Positions 45,706 through 56,974 of a stretch of 64,000 bases of DNA are shown here, in pieces. Below the pieces are notes generated by a model that saw nothing but the letters and a program-made list of their open reading frames with translations, did no database searches and was not told where the DNA came from. This stretch comes from Allomyces macrogynus ATCC 38327 (taxonomy: Eukaryota > Blastocladiomycota > Blastocladiomycetes > Blastocladiales > Blastocladiaceae), in the NCBI GenBank assembly GCA_000151295.1, contig GG745362.1:312490-376489 (forward strand), in the 5' to 3' direction. Position numbers and translations under genes: made by a program. Within the stretch, counting starts at the first letter, position 1; each line of letters begins with the position of its first letter.

Positions 45706-46592
45706 GGTGGTCAGCGATTGGTCGAAGTCGGTGCAGCAGGGCCGGTGCAGGTGCTAGGCACCTTTGCGGACGCAGCGCGGCATGGTGTCGAGTGGTTGGC
45801 GGTGGATGGGTTGGAGTTGAAGTGCCGAGCAAGCGTCGAGAGCGTCGCGATCGTCGTCGTCGTCGTCCCTGCCGTCGTCCCTGTCGTTGGCCGTCGCCAA
45901 ATCGAAGGTCGCAGGGTTGGCGACGGTGTGATGTGGTCGAGGTTTCGGTCGTGTTCGGCCGGCGTGGCGCAGCCGCGTGCAAGTCACGTCATCGCCGTGC
46001 AGGCCATCGGACCTCGGAAACCGGCGCGAGGCAGCTCGGTGCGTCACGGCCAGGCCATGGTCCGGCGCAGCTCCAGGCGGGAGACGCTTCGTCTGATGGG
46101 TCATCGTTGCGCGAGCCCACGCCAACGGCTTCGCTCGCTTGCACGCGTGCACGCGCCTTGGCACCCGCAACGCTCCGCTCCCGAGCCGTCGAACCCATCC
46201 ACGACTGTGTGCCCACGAACATCGTCGAGCCCGATCGAAGGTCATCGAAGCTGGCCGAACCCGGCCGACGCTGGGTCGGGCCGGAGCCATCTTGGCGCGC
46301 TTCGAACCTTGCTGGCCAATAAAGACGGCGCTGCGCCGGACTGCGCCAGACTGCGCCAGACTCTCGCAACAGCACAACGAGCATCACCAACCTCGGAGGG
46401 TGGCAGTGCAACGTGGGTCAGACGCGCCCGAACGCGCGACGCGTCGGGTTCGGCCCGCCTGGCTGCGGTGGACCGGCACGCAGGTACAAAAGGCAGCCGC
46501 GCCCCACTTCCAAGGCGCGTCGTCAAGCTGCTTCAAGCAATCACACCCCCACCACCCTGCTCCGCCACCACCACCTCCCAAGCACACCAACC
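45706..46592. other. Divergent intergenic region
   Basis: Between the CHORD gene (minus) and the MPG-repeat gene (plus). May contain a missing first exon of the CHORD gene. No other gene recognised. Confidence 0.5.
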
Positions 46593-47249
46593 ATGACCCA
46601 GTTCGACGACTACGCGCTCGACGTCTCGGTCAAACACGACCGCGCCATCGTGACCACGACCGCCAACGGCGACACAACGCGCATCTACGACGGCCCCGTC
46701 GCCAACCTCGACCAGAACCAGCACCGCGCGCTTGTCGACCTCTTCACGCTCGGCCACCAGGACGCGCCGCCGCAACTCGACTTGCCGCGCACCGCCTCGT
46801 TCTCGGCCAAGTTCTCGGCACCCGCTGGCATGCCGCCAGACGTGCACGCCTACGTCCGTGCCGTGCTCGAACGCAAGCCCGAGACCCCGCGCGCGCCGCC
46901 GATGCCGCAACCGCCGCAAATGCCGCACATGCACATGCCGTTCGGGATGCCGGGTATGCCGGGTATGCCGGGTATGCCGGGCATGCCGGGGTTCGGTGGG
47001 CACCAGCAGTTCCAGGGCCAGTTCCACGGTCAAGGCCAAGGCGGGTTCCAGCAAGGCGCGTTCCAAGGCCGCGGGTTCGGCATGCCGAACATGATGCCCC
47101 CGCAGCCGCCGATGCCGCCGATGCCGCCGATGCCGCCGTCGGGCCCGTTTAACCCGGACGCGCGGTCGCTCTCGACGGGCTCATGGCAGTGGCAGTCGTC
47201 GTCGCCGCAGGGCGGGCTCGCCGTCAACATGGATATTCGCGAGCTCTAA
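46593..47249 (+). CDS. Pro/Met/Gly-rich protein of unknown function
   Basis: A single exon of 218 codons. ATG follows CACACCAACC, a context like other starts in this window. Residues 1-100 are non-repetitive and look folded (DYALDVSVKHDRAIVTTT, LVDLFTLGH, DVHAYVRAVLER). Then come PPQMPHMHMPFG, five tandem MPG triplets, a Gln/Gly-rich part (QGQFHGQGQGGFQQGAFQG) and four PPMP units before SWQWQSSSPQG. The low-complexity half resembles phase-separating or structural proteins. I recognise no domain. Codon use and GC match neighbours, so the gene is probably real. Confidence 0.6.
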   Translation: MTQFDDYALDVSVKHDRAIVTTTANGDTTRIYDGPVANLDQNQHRALVDLFTLGHQDAPPQLDLPRTASFSAKFSAPAGMPPDVHAYVRAVLERKPETPRAPPMPQPPQMPHMHMPFGMPGMPGMPGMPGMPGFGGHQQFQGQFHGQGQGGFQQGAFQGRGFGMPNMMPPQPPMPPMPPMPPSGPFNPDARSLSTGSWQWQSSSPQGGLAVNMDIREL

Positions 47250-48222
47250 GTCGAGCAAGCCGAGGGGGGCATGTCGTGACTCGCTCCTGGCGCGGGTTCC
47301 AAGCCGCGTTGCGCGCGGGACTCGTGGCAGTTAGTCGCGTCGCGTCGTGCCGGCCGCTCGATTGTACTATTTGTGTCGTTTTTGGTTGTTTGCCGTTTTT
47401 GGTTGTTTGCCGTTTTGGATGACCCGTTCGTTCTTTGGTGAGTGCGCCTGGTCACGCGCACTTCTTTCTTACCCCCCGCCCTGTACCATTTGCTCGCTCT
47501 TTTTTCTCGGGGAATACACGTCAATGCGTTGTTTTGGGTTCATAGTTCTTAAAGTTCTTCACAATCGTGTCACTTTGCGACTGGACAGGAGCAATCGTCA
47601 GTGTCCGCTCATCACGCTGAGAAGCGACAGATTCTCAACCCCGATAGCCAAATTGCTCGTGAAATAGGATGGGGAAGGTGCCCGCCGCGCGTGTCGGCTC
47701 TTTCCCTGCCTCCCGCTCACTGGACGCGTGCCGTGGAACTGTGGAGAAGATACGGAGCGGCCATTTCGGCGCCATTGAGCGTCAGTAGGCCGTCTATCAC
47801 TTCCATTGCAAAACAAATCCCGCGCACATCTTCACAACTTCACCAGGTCGCTGGTACGACCGACTCGGTCCTCTGGCACTGCCCACCTACCGCCGGTATC
47901 CTCGCGCTAAGGCCGGAACGAGGTCGAAATTGCGCCAACTCGCGCTTCATAGTGGATCCTGTTCATCCAGTTCCCTGCACATCGCCCTACTTTCAACCGT
48001 TGCACTCTCGCGCGACGCGCTCATTTTGGTCGTGGACCGTCAATATACCTGGACCTGGAGCTCACGCGCTCAAGGCGAGTGCATCCCCCCTTCATGACCC
48101 ATTCTTCTCCTGTTCTCGGGCCGATTTGACCATGTTTCCCATTTCGCCAGCTGGATGGAACTACGCGTCGTGTTTCCCTCAATCGCGCTTGACCCCGGCC
48201 CTTTTGGTTAAAAACCAAACTG
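47250..48222. other. Intergenic, no supported gene
   Basis: Follows the MPG-repeat gene up to the poly-C tract. Contains a duplicated short phrase TTTTTGGTTGTTTGCCG near 47380-47410. No motif in the open frames. Confidence 0.5.
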
Positions 48223-48242
48223 CCCCCCCCCCCCCCCCCCCC
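48223..48242 (+). repeat. C20 homopolymer at the edge of a CpG-poor element
   Basis: Twenty C bases immediately before the compositionally distinct region. Could mark an insertion end (a G-tail on the minus strand). Confidence 0.9.
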
Positions 48243-49990
48243 ATTGCATCTGGTGGACAAGTTGCACGAACTCTTCCTCGGTCACCAGCGCGACAAACTC
48301 GGACCTGCTGGCAGCGCTGCCATCGTCATCGCACAGACAAGATCCACCACCCATGACCTCACCCACCCAGCTGCTGTCAGCACGGGCAGAAGTGACTGTG
48401 GCGGTCGCGCCTGTCGCCAAACTTACCGGCACTCCAGTCCAAGTAGTCTTATATGTCATCGACGTACCAGCAATGTGTGCCAATCTGCAGGCAGTGCACA
48501 ACCAGTTCCTTGATTGTATACAGCTTGATGCATCGATAATCATGCCATGCAGAATGCACAGATTGTTGATCAGGACTCCAGCAGACAGCAGTAAATGGCA
48601 GCAGGTGGCAACAAGGTCAGATGAGCACAGGAAGAGCAGATTCGCGTCAGGCTCAGGCTTGCAGTTCTCGGGGATCTTGGTGTCAGCAGCAGCCAGCGTG
48701 GCAGCTGCATTGGTGCCAGACATGCTGGCAGCAGGCAAGCTGCAGCCACATAACAGGTCATAGGTGGAAGCATAATCGTTGGCACAGTTGCACAGCACCT
48801 GCACCTGGATGGCAGCTGCAAGCAGGTCACCATCACTGTCGAGCGCATATGTCGCCATGGGTGGGGGCAGTGGGTTGGTGCTCAATAATGCAACAGTGGA
48901 GCAGTCCTAGTCTTGGCCTGAATCACTCCCACTCAGCACGCCTCCTTGTACCACAAATGGACGCGCACCTCAGAGACCACAATCAGCGTCGCCCTAGGAC
49001 AAAACTGGTCGCAATCAGTTGGGTGCTCCCATGAGATATTGCAAACTGACTGGAGTGGGTTCAGATGTATGAGCACAAGTGTGGTGAGAATCTTGGCATC
49101 ACCTGCTGTCAAATCGAGCACACCACAACACTCGACCAGCACAACCACACTCTTCTTGAGCGTCCATGAGTTCTCAAGCACAAACTGCTGAGTGAAGAGG
49201 TGGAACCATGGGCTGTCAGGCCCAATCTGGTCCACAGGGGACACACCATCTGTGCCAAATGCATAAAACTCTTGTTGATTACACTTGGGTGTATTTGGCC
49301 ACATCTTGTCCACATGAATAGTCCAGGCACTCCTGCCGCATTTGAGTGACAGGAGCCAAGCAAGCGTATGTGTTTGAGCATTTGTAAATCCTTGAATGGC
49401 ACCTCGACTGTATCAGGAATGTTCCAAGCTGGTGGTTGAGCAATCATCTTGGTGCAAATGTGCAATGTCAACTGCCACAGAAACGACCTGAGATGCAGGA
49501 CAATCATGCCATAGGCCATCATGGCCTTGATCTCACACACATGCCTGTCACGTACAGCTGGCAGCAGAACAGAACCATGGCCGGATTCAGAATCAGGACA
49601 GGCAGAGTGCATGTCTTGAGATTGGGCAGGTACTGTTGCCTCAGAATTCTGTGCAATGCAAACGTGAAGTACTGGTCATGAGCCCACATTCACATCTGAG
49701 CCCAAGACAAATCAGGAATTATGGGAATCAGCACGCCTTTGGCAAACCGCGCCATTGGATCGTTATCCACACCATCAGCTAGAGGCTGCACATTGCTGTT
49801 GTTGCAATACTCAACATCCACAGCCAGCACCCATGACTTGAGTTCACACACAAAAATGACAGGTGGCGTGACAACATTCCCGTTCTTGATGCGCTCGAGC
49901 TGTGCGGCTGCAGGCGTCAGGAGAGCAACTTGGCTCGAGTGTGGATCTGCACGCCCAAGCACCAAGAAATCGTCAAGCGTGACCTGGCCC
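48243..49990 (-). mobile_element. Unidentified CpG-poor interspersed element, probably degenerate
   Basis: From about 48440 to 49890 the sequence is rich in TG/CA and poor in CpG (five or six in 48601-48841), like the retrotransposon at 1-3065 and unlike all genes here. Minus-strand open pieces include about 200 codons in 48243-48885, 126 at 48933-49313, 167 at 49109-49612 and 91 at 49690-49965 (VFVCELKSW-like phrase IFVCELKSWVLAVDVEYCN). They lie in different frames with stops between. I do not recognise a transposase, polymerase or recombinase. Composition, broken frames and the flanking C20 tract argue for an old mobile or repeated sequence. Confidence 0.45.
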
Positions 49991-51614
49991 TAAGCACCGG
50001 CCAGGACGTGCAGATCCGTTTTAGAACAAGCGTTAGAGCGCGTCGTTTGGTTCGTATTCACTCGCTTGAGTCGGACCACTTCTCGTTCTGGCATGTGGCC
50101 GGCTCTCTATGAAGGCCAGCCAAATGGTCACCCTTGCACTCGAATCGAAACAAGCTGACGCTCGCCACGATCCTACACCCCTTGGGCATCCGTGGATACG
50201 TCTCTCCGTGGCTGACGCTGGCTGGACATCAGGCCGGAGCAGCTCCAGCGGGTCGGATAGGCCGCATTTACGCGTCTTTCCGCACCGAGCGGGGTAATTT
50301 CGCGCAAGTGCTGTCCGTATCCCGTGCCCGCCTCGTCAACGAGCTATTGCGGTCGTCGCGGTCGTGCAAACAAGTCCGTGCCGGAGCCAAGGGAATCACA
50401 GTGACCAAACGACCGCGCTGATTGGTGCCCACCGCCAAACCCGTTTCGCGTCGCACGCCGGCCCAGGTGCGCGCCCTTTTGCTTAAGCGACAACCAACCA
50501 GGTTGGGGACCGACCCTGCTTCGCCCACAAACCAAATCCGACGTGCCGGGTTTCACGCATGGCACGACACGAAAGCTTGTCGCGCCAACGCCCATGGGCT
50601 CGCTTGGTCGTTGGCCAACCGACCATTGGGCTTGGAGCCCGCGCGAGCGTGTTGCCCGCCAGAGTCCTCTCTCTCCAGTGCGCCCGTCTCCAGTTGATGC
50701 GCGTCCGTCGCTCTTCGCTCCGACGACGGCCAACGCGCCCGCGCGATTCACGAGCCCGGTACGTCCTCCCGCCCTGCCCGCCCGCCCCTCCGCCGTGGGC
50801 ACCCTTGCAAGCGCGACTTGCGGCGGTCGCGGCCTCGTCACTCTCGCCTTCGCCGCGGTCGTGTCGACGCACCCAGCAGCTAGCCCCGAGCGTTTCGCAC
50901 ATGCGACAATGACCATTCTGCGAGCTCGTTTCTGGGCCGCACGATCCTTCCCGACGCGACGCGAGAGCGCGACGCGCCGTCGCCAACTCGCAGCCGCGCC
51001 AGTGTTTCTGCAAGCGAACGACACCGTTTGGGGCGATGTGACGGGACGTGCAATGCCTGAAATCAATTTACGTCAAGCGACGCGAAAACCGATGACTGTT
51101 GATAAGAGTGGACACCAGGAACAAGAGAGAGGGAGATTCTTCATTCGATTCATTTCATATCAATACAACCCGTTCGGCCGAACTACGGAGAGCAGAGCGA
51201 GAAGAGGGGATGGGAGGAGAGAAGTGGATGTGCCGAGTCGTTTCGGCTTGTTGGAGTTGAATGAACATCAGCGAGTATTTTAGTTTCGATTCTTCGTTCA
51301 CACGAGCAGGAAAAATGAAATGTTGCAACGTCGACCCGACCGTTGGTTGGAAATCAAAACCAACGAGGAAGTGGAATTGTTGAGAGGAAAAAAAACTTGT
51401 CTTTGCTGGATGGAACAAACAAACAGCGGCAAACTCCACGGCGGAAACACTTCAATTCAAACAAGGGCAGTGCAAAGAAAGTGCGGAAGAGATGCGAGAA
51501 TGCATGATGCGGGGATGGGGGGATGTGGATGTGCGAGAAAGTGTCAAACAACAAAATGACCTTGGAGCGGCCGTGGTCATCCCGAGCGGATATCCATTCG
51601 CGGGGAATCAGGAC
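49991..51614. other. Intergenic, GC-rich, no supported gene
   Basis: Several open frames without introns or motifs, for example 50134-50421 plus (95 codons, basic) and 50543-51283 plus (246 codons, compositionally like random GC-rich DNA). Confidence 0.45.
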
Positions 51615-53699
51615 TTAGAGCACGAGCGACGCGCCAAGCTGGCCGAGGAAGTACTGCTCGTAGAGCTGCGAGAGCGGCGCAACCTTCTTGACCTTGCGCA
51701 CGACCGGCGCGTAGACGGCGGCAGGCATGGACTTGCGCTGCTTCTTCTCAATCACCAACTGGCCGGCGATCGTGCGGTACTCGCGGTGCGCGAGCAGGTA
51801 CAGGTCGAGCGGCACGCGCTCGGCCTTGACCGCCTCCATCGCGCGCGTCAGCGCGGCCAGGCGCGTCTCGTGCGCGAGCACACGGCGCTCGTCAATGCCG
51901 ACCTGGCGCGAGACCGTCTGGATGCGCGCCTCGATGGCAGCAATCGCCGGGTTCAGCTTGGCGAGAATCGCCAGCAGCTGCGCGATCTTGGCGGCAAACG
52001 CGTCGCGGCGGTACGTGTAGAACGTGGCCTTGGCCTTGGCGGCAAGACCGCGCGGGGCCTCGACGATCACGGCGGCGAGCTTCTTGTTGAACTTGCGCGC
52101 AACGACCTCGGCGGGCCAGGCGGCGTCGACGGCGACCGACCGGATCGGGAGCGTCGTCGCCTGGAAGGCGATCACGGCGGCGGGGATCGTCGTGATGCGG
52201 CGCTTGAAGACGGTCTCGACCTCGCCAAGACCGGCAAGGATCTCGTAGGTCGCGCCCTTCTGCACGGTCTGGTGCTTGATCGGGACGGCGCCGACCGTCG
52301 ACAGCTCCACCAGGTCGGTCGTGTTCAGGTACGCGAGCTCCTGCTCGACGGCCAGACGCTGCGCCTGGAGGGCAGCCAGCTGCTCAGCGAGCTGCGCGAC
52401 CTCGTGGTGGCGCGCGGCCGCGGCCAGATGGCGGAGCTCGGCGCGCGTCGACTCGGCGGCGAGGGCCAGCGAGGCAGCGACCTCCGTGTCGACCTCGCGG
52501 ATCACCTTGGTCTTGACAAAGGCCTTGGGGCAGACGGCAATCTTCTTGGTCTTGACCGCGACCACGGCCTGCGTCGCCGGGCGCACGGCCACCTGCTGGG
52601 CCTTGACCTCGTGAATCGACGCGAAAATGTCGTCCACGTTGCGCACGTTGCGGATGTTGTCAATGTTGCGGATGTTCTCGATGTTGCGCACCGTCTCGAT
52701 GACGCGCGGCGCGCGCGACGAGGCCGACGACGACGAACTCGAGGACGACGAAGAACTCGAGGACGACGAGGACGAAGAACCCGACGACGAGACCGAGTCG
52801 TTCACGTCAACATCGACGTTGATGCAAATGTCCTGCTGGTTGGCCGACGACCGGGACGAAGCCGACGACAGCGACGACCGCGACGAGCGGCTCGAGCGGC
52901 TCGACTTGGACGAACTCGACGAGGAGGAGCCCGACGACGACGAAGCGTCATCGACATCCACGTTCACGTTGATCTGGATGTCCTGCTGGTCGATCGACGA
53001 GGCCGACGAGCGCGACGAACGCGACGAGCGGCTCGACTTGGACGAGGCCGACGACGACGAGCTCGAAGACGAGCCCGACGACGACGAAGCGTCATCGACA
53101 TCCACGTTCACGTTGATCTGGATGTCCTGCTGGTTGGCCGACGAGGCAGACGAGCGCGACGAGCGCGACGAGCGGCCCGACTTGGACGAGGCCGACGACG
53201 ACGAGCTCGAAGACGAGCCCGACGACGACGAAGCGTCATCAACGTCCACATTCACGTTGATCTGGATGTCCTGCTGGTTGGCCGACGAGGCCGACGAGCG
53301 CGACGAGCGCGACGAGCGGGACGACTTGGACGATGACGAGCTGGACGAACTCGAACCCGAAGACGAGCTCGAGCTCGATGAGGACGACGACGAATCGTCG
53401 TTGACATCGACGTTCACGTCAATCGAGATGGCCTCCTTCTTCTTGGACGACTTGGACGACTTGGACGAGACCGACGAGTGCACCGAAATGTCATCGTCTG
53501 CCTGCGGCGCAGCCACCACGTAGTTGTGGATGTTGTGGATGTTGAACACGTCCTGGACACGGTCGACCGTGCGCACGTCGCCGCGGTACAGGTGGTGCTG
53601 CTGCTGGTTGAAGAGCACCTGCTCGAGATGCGCCTGCCCGTCAAACGTCGAGCCCGACGTGGCCGTGGCCAGGTCAAGGTCCACGCGCACGTTGTTGGC

Positions 53700-53730
<31 letters not shown>

Positions 53731-54821
53731 CTCGAGGACGACGACGAGGTCGAGGTCTCGTAGTCGACGTAAATGGCCGACTCGGTGCGGGCCAAGTCCT
53801 CCACCACGTCAATGAACTTGCCGAGCGACTCGTAGGCGACGGCCTGGACACCGGCGCGCGCGGCCGACGTCGGGCGGTTGTCCATGGGCACGTGCACGGT
53901 GCGGATCCCGCGGAACCCGAGGTCGTTGATGAGGCGGTCAAACTCGGCTGCGCGCGTGTCGAGGTCGAACAGGTTGAGCCCGTCCCACTCGAGCGCCGAG
54001 CAGACCGACGAGCATGCCGAACTCGAGCTCGACGACGACGACGAAAGCGACGACTTGGCGCGCTGAATCGCCTTGTGCACGTTGTAGCTCGAGTGCACGA
54101 CAATCAGGTTGCGCGTCACGTCCTGCAGCGAACGCAGGTAGACTGACAGCGCCGAGAGCGTCGCGGCATCGTAGGCACGGTCGGCGTTGATCACGTAGAC
54201 GAGCGCCGTCAGGCGGCCCGCCGACTGCTTCAGGTGCGCGAGCACGTTGGCGAGATGGTCGAGGTCGACGAGCGGGTCGTGTGCAGCGGCCGTGTCGAGC
54301 AGTCCGGGCGTGTCGATAATGTCGAGCTCCAGGCGCACGTCCTGCGGCGGCTGCACGTGCATGGCCAGGTGCCGCGACTGCAGAAGGTCCTCGACCTGCT
54401 CGAGGTACTCGCCGCGCGTCTCGGGCGCGAGCGACGCGCCGAGTTCTGAGAGGAGAGCGCGCAGCGAACGCGCGCGCGCCTGGACGGCGGCCGTCTGCTT
54501 GCTCGCCGGCTGGTTGAGCGTGAGCACGACTTCACGGCGCGGCACGCGCAGCGCGTACCGGCGCGAGGCCTTGGTCGCCGAGACGACGCCGTTACCCAGG
54601 ACAAGGTCGGCGGGCGTCGCCTGCTGGCAGTACTCGTGCAGGAAGTTGATGAGCGTCGACTTGCCGGCCTGCGTCGTGCCGAGCACGGGGATCACGGCGC
54701 GCAGCGGGGCAGCCACGGGCTTGGCGACGGGGGCGCCGCGGAGCATCTGGGCGCGCGGGATGGTCGGGACGGCGAGCGGGGCGGCCGACGACGAGGCCGA
54801 CGACGAAAAGATCGACGACAT
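51615..54821 (-). CDS. Large GTPase with polyserine and QQDIxINVxVDV repeats
   Basis: A single uninterrupted exon, 1068 codons from the ATG at 54821; the open frame continues upstream without another ATG. Residues about 45-60 carry a P-loop (GTTQAGKSTLINFL), residues 168-174 DTPGLLD (G3), followed by LTALVYVINADRAYD and NLIVVHSSYN, a layout like AIG1/GIMAP or other TRAFAC-class G domains. Polyserine tracts come next. Then there are five units pairing an acidic/aliphatic strand (QQDIQINVNVDVDD or a variant) with SSSS and KSSRSSRSSRSS linkers. The C-terminal third has VRNIENIRNIDNIRNVRN, then long Ala-rich heptad helices, ending LGASLVL. Intact. Membrane remodelling, scaffolding or defence roles are conceivable from GTPase relatives but unproven. 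Confidence 0.8.
52690..53480 (-). repeat. Coding tandem repeat of Ser/Arg linkers and beta-like strands
   Basis: Five units of about 130-150 nt. The strand-encoding parts (about 48 nt) are nearly identical between units, the serine runs vary in length, and TCG/TCC codons dominate. Typical of an array that expands and contracts by slippage or unequal crossing over. Confidence 0.85.
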
Positions 54822-56974
54822 AGTAGTTATGGTTGAAGGGGGTGGGGCTGTTGAAGTTGGTGGCGGGAGGGGGCGTTGGTTGGTTAGTTGATGTTCGTGG
54901 AGTGTGGAGGCGCGAGGCCGGGGCGGAGCGCTGAAGCTCACTAGTTGTCCACGCGGTCAAGGCCCTGCATCCAGTGCGTGGCACCAGCTCTCGCGCGAGC
55001 GCAAGGGCAGCACGGTCGCTGTCGTGGTGGTGCCGGCGTGGAGCGCGAGCGGCCGCGCAGTGGAGCTGCTGCCCGCGATCGGGTGTGGCCCGCGCAGCAG
55101 CAAACGGAGCGAGCAGCACACAGCGAAGTGAGCGCGTGCTGAAGGCGAGAAGAGTACCGACCAGAAGCACTAAACGGGCACCGGCTCCGGGAGCAAAGAG
55201 ATGGATCACACGCAACAGCGACAACGACGACGGCGACGACGAGGGCGAGCTGGGTGAAGAGAGCGTCCTGGCCGCGGGCACGGCGCCTCTTTATACTGAC
55301 GACGACGAGGCCCGAAGCAGCGCAACGAAGAAGCAAGGCCGGGCGGGCTGGGCGCACAGGGAGCCACCTGCGAGCAGCCTGCAATGTGAGAAGAACGGGC
55401 CCCTGTTGCTTTTGCTGCTCGTCTGCTTCTCTTTCAGTTTTCCATGCTGGCCGCCCACCACCTTCCACAAAACAGACAACAAACCAACGCCCTCAACGAG
55501 GCCATAAACCCAACGCCCGGCGCCCCCCGTGCGCGCGCGGCTAGTCGTTCGTGTCCGCGCGTTGCTCCGGACCTTCTTTGACCCCCTCCACCACCGTCCC
55601 CACCGCCTGGCCACAGATGGCCTGCACGCCGCCAACTAGGACACCACGACCGTCAACGACGGCGATGGTCGACGACAGCGCTGACGCGCGTCCTAGCGCG
55701 TTGCCCGTGCAGCATTTGCAGTGGTCGGGCGTTCCTTCTGCAGCAAACGAGGCGCGTGCGCGCCAGAGTTTGTTGTCTGGGCCGACCAACGCCCCCCCTT
55801 TCCCAGGTCGGGCATCCCTCCATCATTTGTGCAATATTTCGCGTCACGATTGGCTGCGCCCAGTCTCACCACTCTCCGCCGTGTTGGCGCTTCTTCTCTC
55901 CGCGCCAACGACGACACGCCGGACGACCACTTCATCGGCACTCCGGCTCATGACCCCACCACCACCCACGCAACTCGTCGCGCCCGCCCGCCCCCGTTCC
56001 TCGCTCCCGCCGCTCGTTTCGCTACATGAGCACCGAGTGGCACAGTGGGCGTCGTGTGCGCGGTGCGGATGGCGGAGCCGCAGCACCGTCGTCGTTGCTC
56101 GCGGCCGCGTCATTAGCGGCGGTCGCGGGGTGGGTTCCGTGCTGCGGTTGGGCCGGGCCCGGCCGCGATCGCCGCGGGCGGCGTGCGATCTGCTGTAGCT
56201 GCAGCGGTTGACCGCGGCGGCGGTGGCACCTGCGCGGGGTGGGAAGCGGTGGTCGCGTGTGTGGCACTGGGTCATGGGCGCGGCAGGCGCGGTGCGCCGT
56301 GTGTGCTCGCACCGGACCGGACTTCAGTTTGATTTCTTTTTTTTTTTTTTTTTTGTTGCGAGTGGAGCTGGGCGGAGTGTGCTGACGACGCGGGTCGAGG
56401 ACTGACATGGCCGCGTTGGCGACCGCTAGCCAGGGGAGGGGCCTGTCAAAGTTGGTGCAGCCTCACATGTGCGTGGATGGAAAAGAATAATTACTTGTGG
56501 GCGAGTTGCGAGCCGCAAACGGGCCAAAATAATCCATGAAAGCAACGCTGTGCGGATACTTAACACTCGACATCCAGTATTGCGCCCGGAATGGTCCTTC
56601 GCGCCACAGCTCGCCAGCGTCGGCCACGTCCATCACGATCTGCCCTTGCGGCGATCCCGCTGCGGTCTCCTGCAGCCACCAAACTCGGAGAGCGTCTCGC
56701 AGCGTCTCGCAGCATCTCGCATGACACGCTTGACATCCAACCCGCGCGCACGTGGCTGCACCTCTGTCTCCCAGCTTCTCTCGCCCACCGCACGCCATCG
56801 TCCCTCGTCGCTGACATTCTCGTTCTCGACCTGCGGCACCACTTTCGAGCCCATCACCCGCGCAGACTGGCGCCAACACTTGCTACAATCTCGCATTGGA
56901 CCTCGCTTGACCGGACCCGCCGATTTCCCGGCCTGTACCAACGCAACCACCCGACCCGACCACCGACGAGCGCC
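54822..56974. other. Intergenic region between divergent genes
   Basis: About 2.1 kb upstream of both the polyserine GTPase (minus) and kinesin-5 (plus). Contains a T18 tract at 56337-56354. Long open frames are motif-free. No RNA gene recognised. Confidence 0.5.

Noticed and set aside
52627..53523. Plus-strand 298-codon acidic open frame (and a 614-codon plus frame at 51492-53336)
   Set aside because: They are the opposite strand of the polyserine GTPase gene. Codons of the TCG-rich serine array read as Asp/Glu or Arg on the other strand. There is no start context and no domain.
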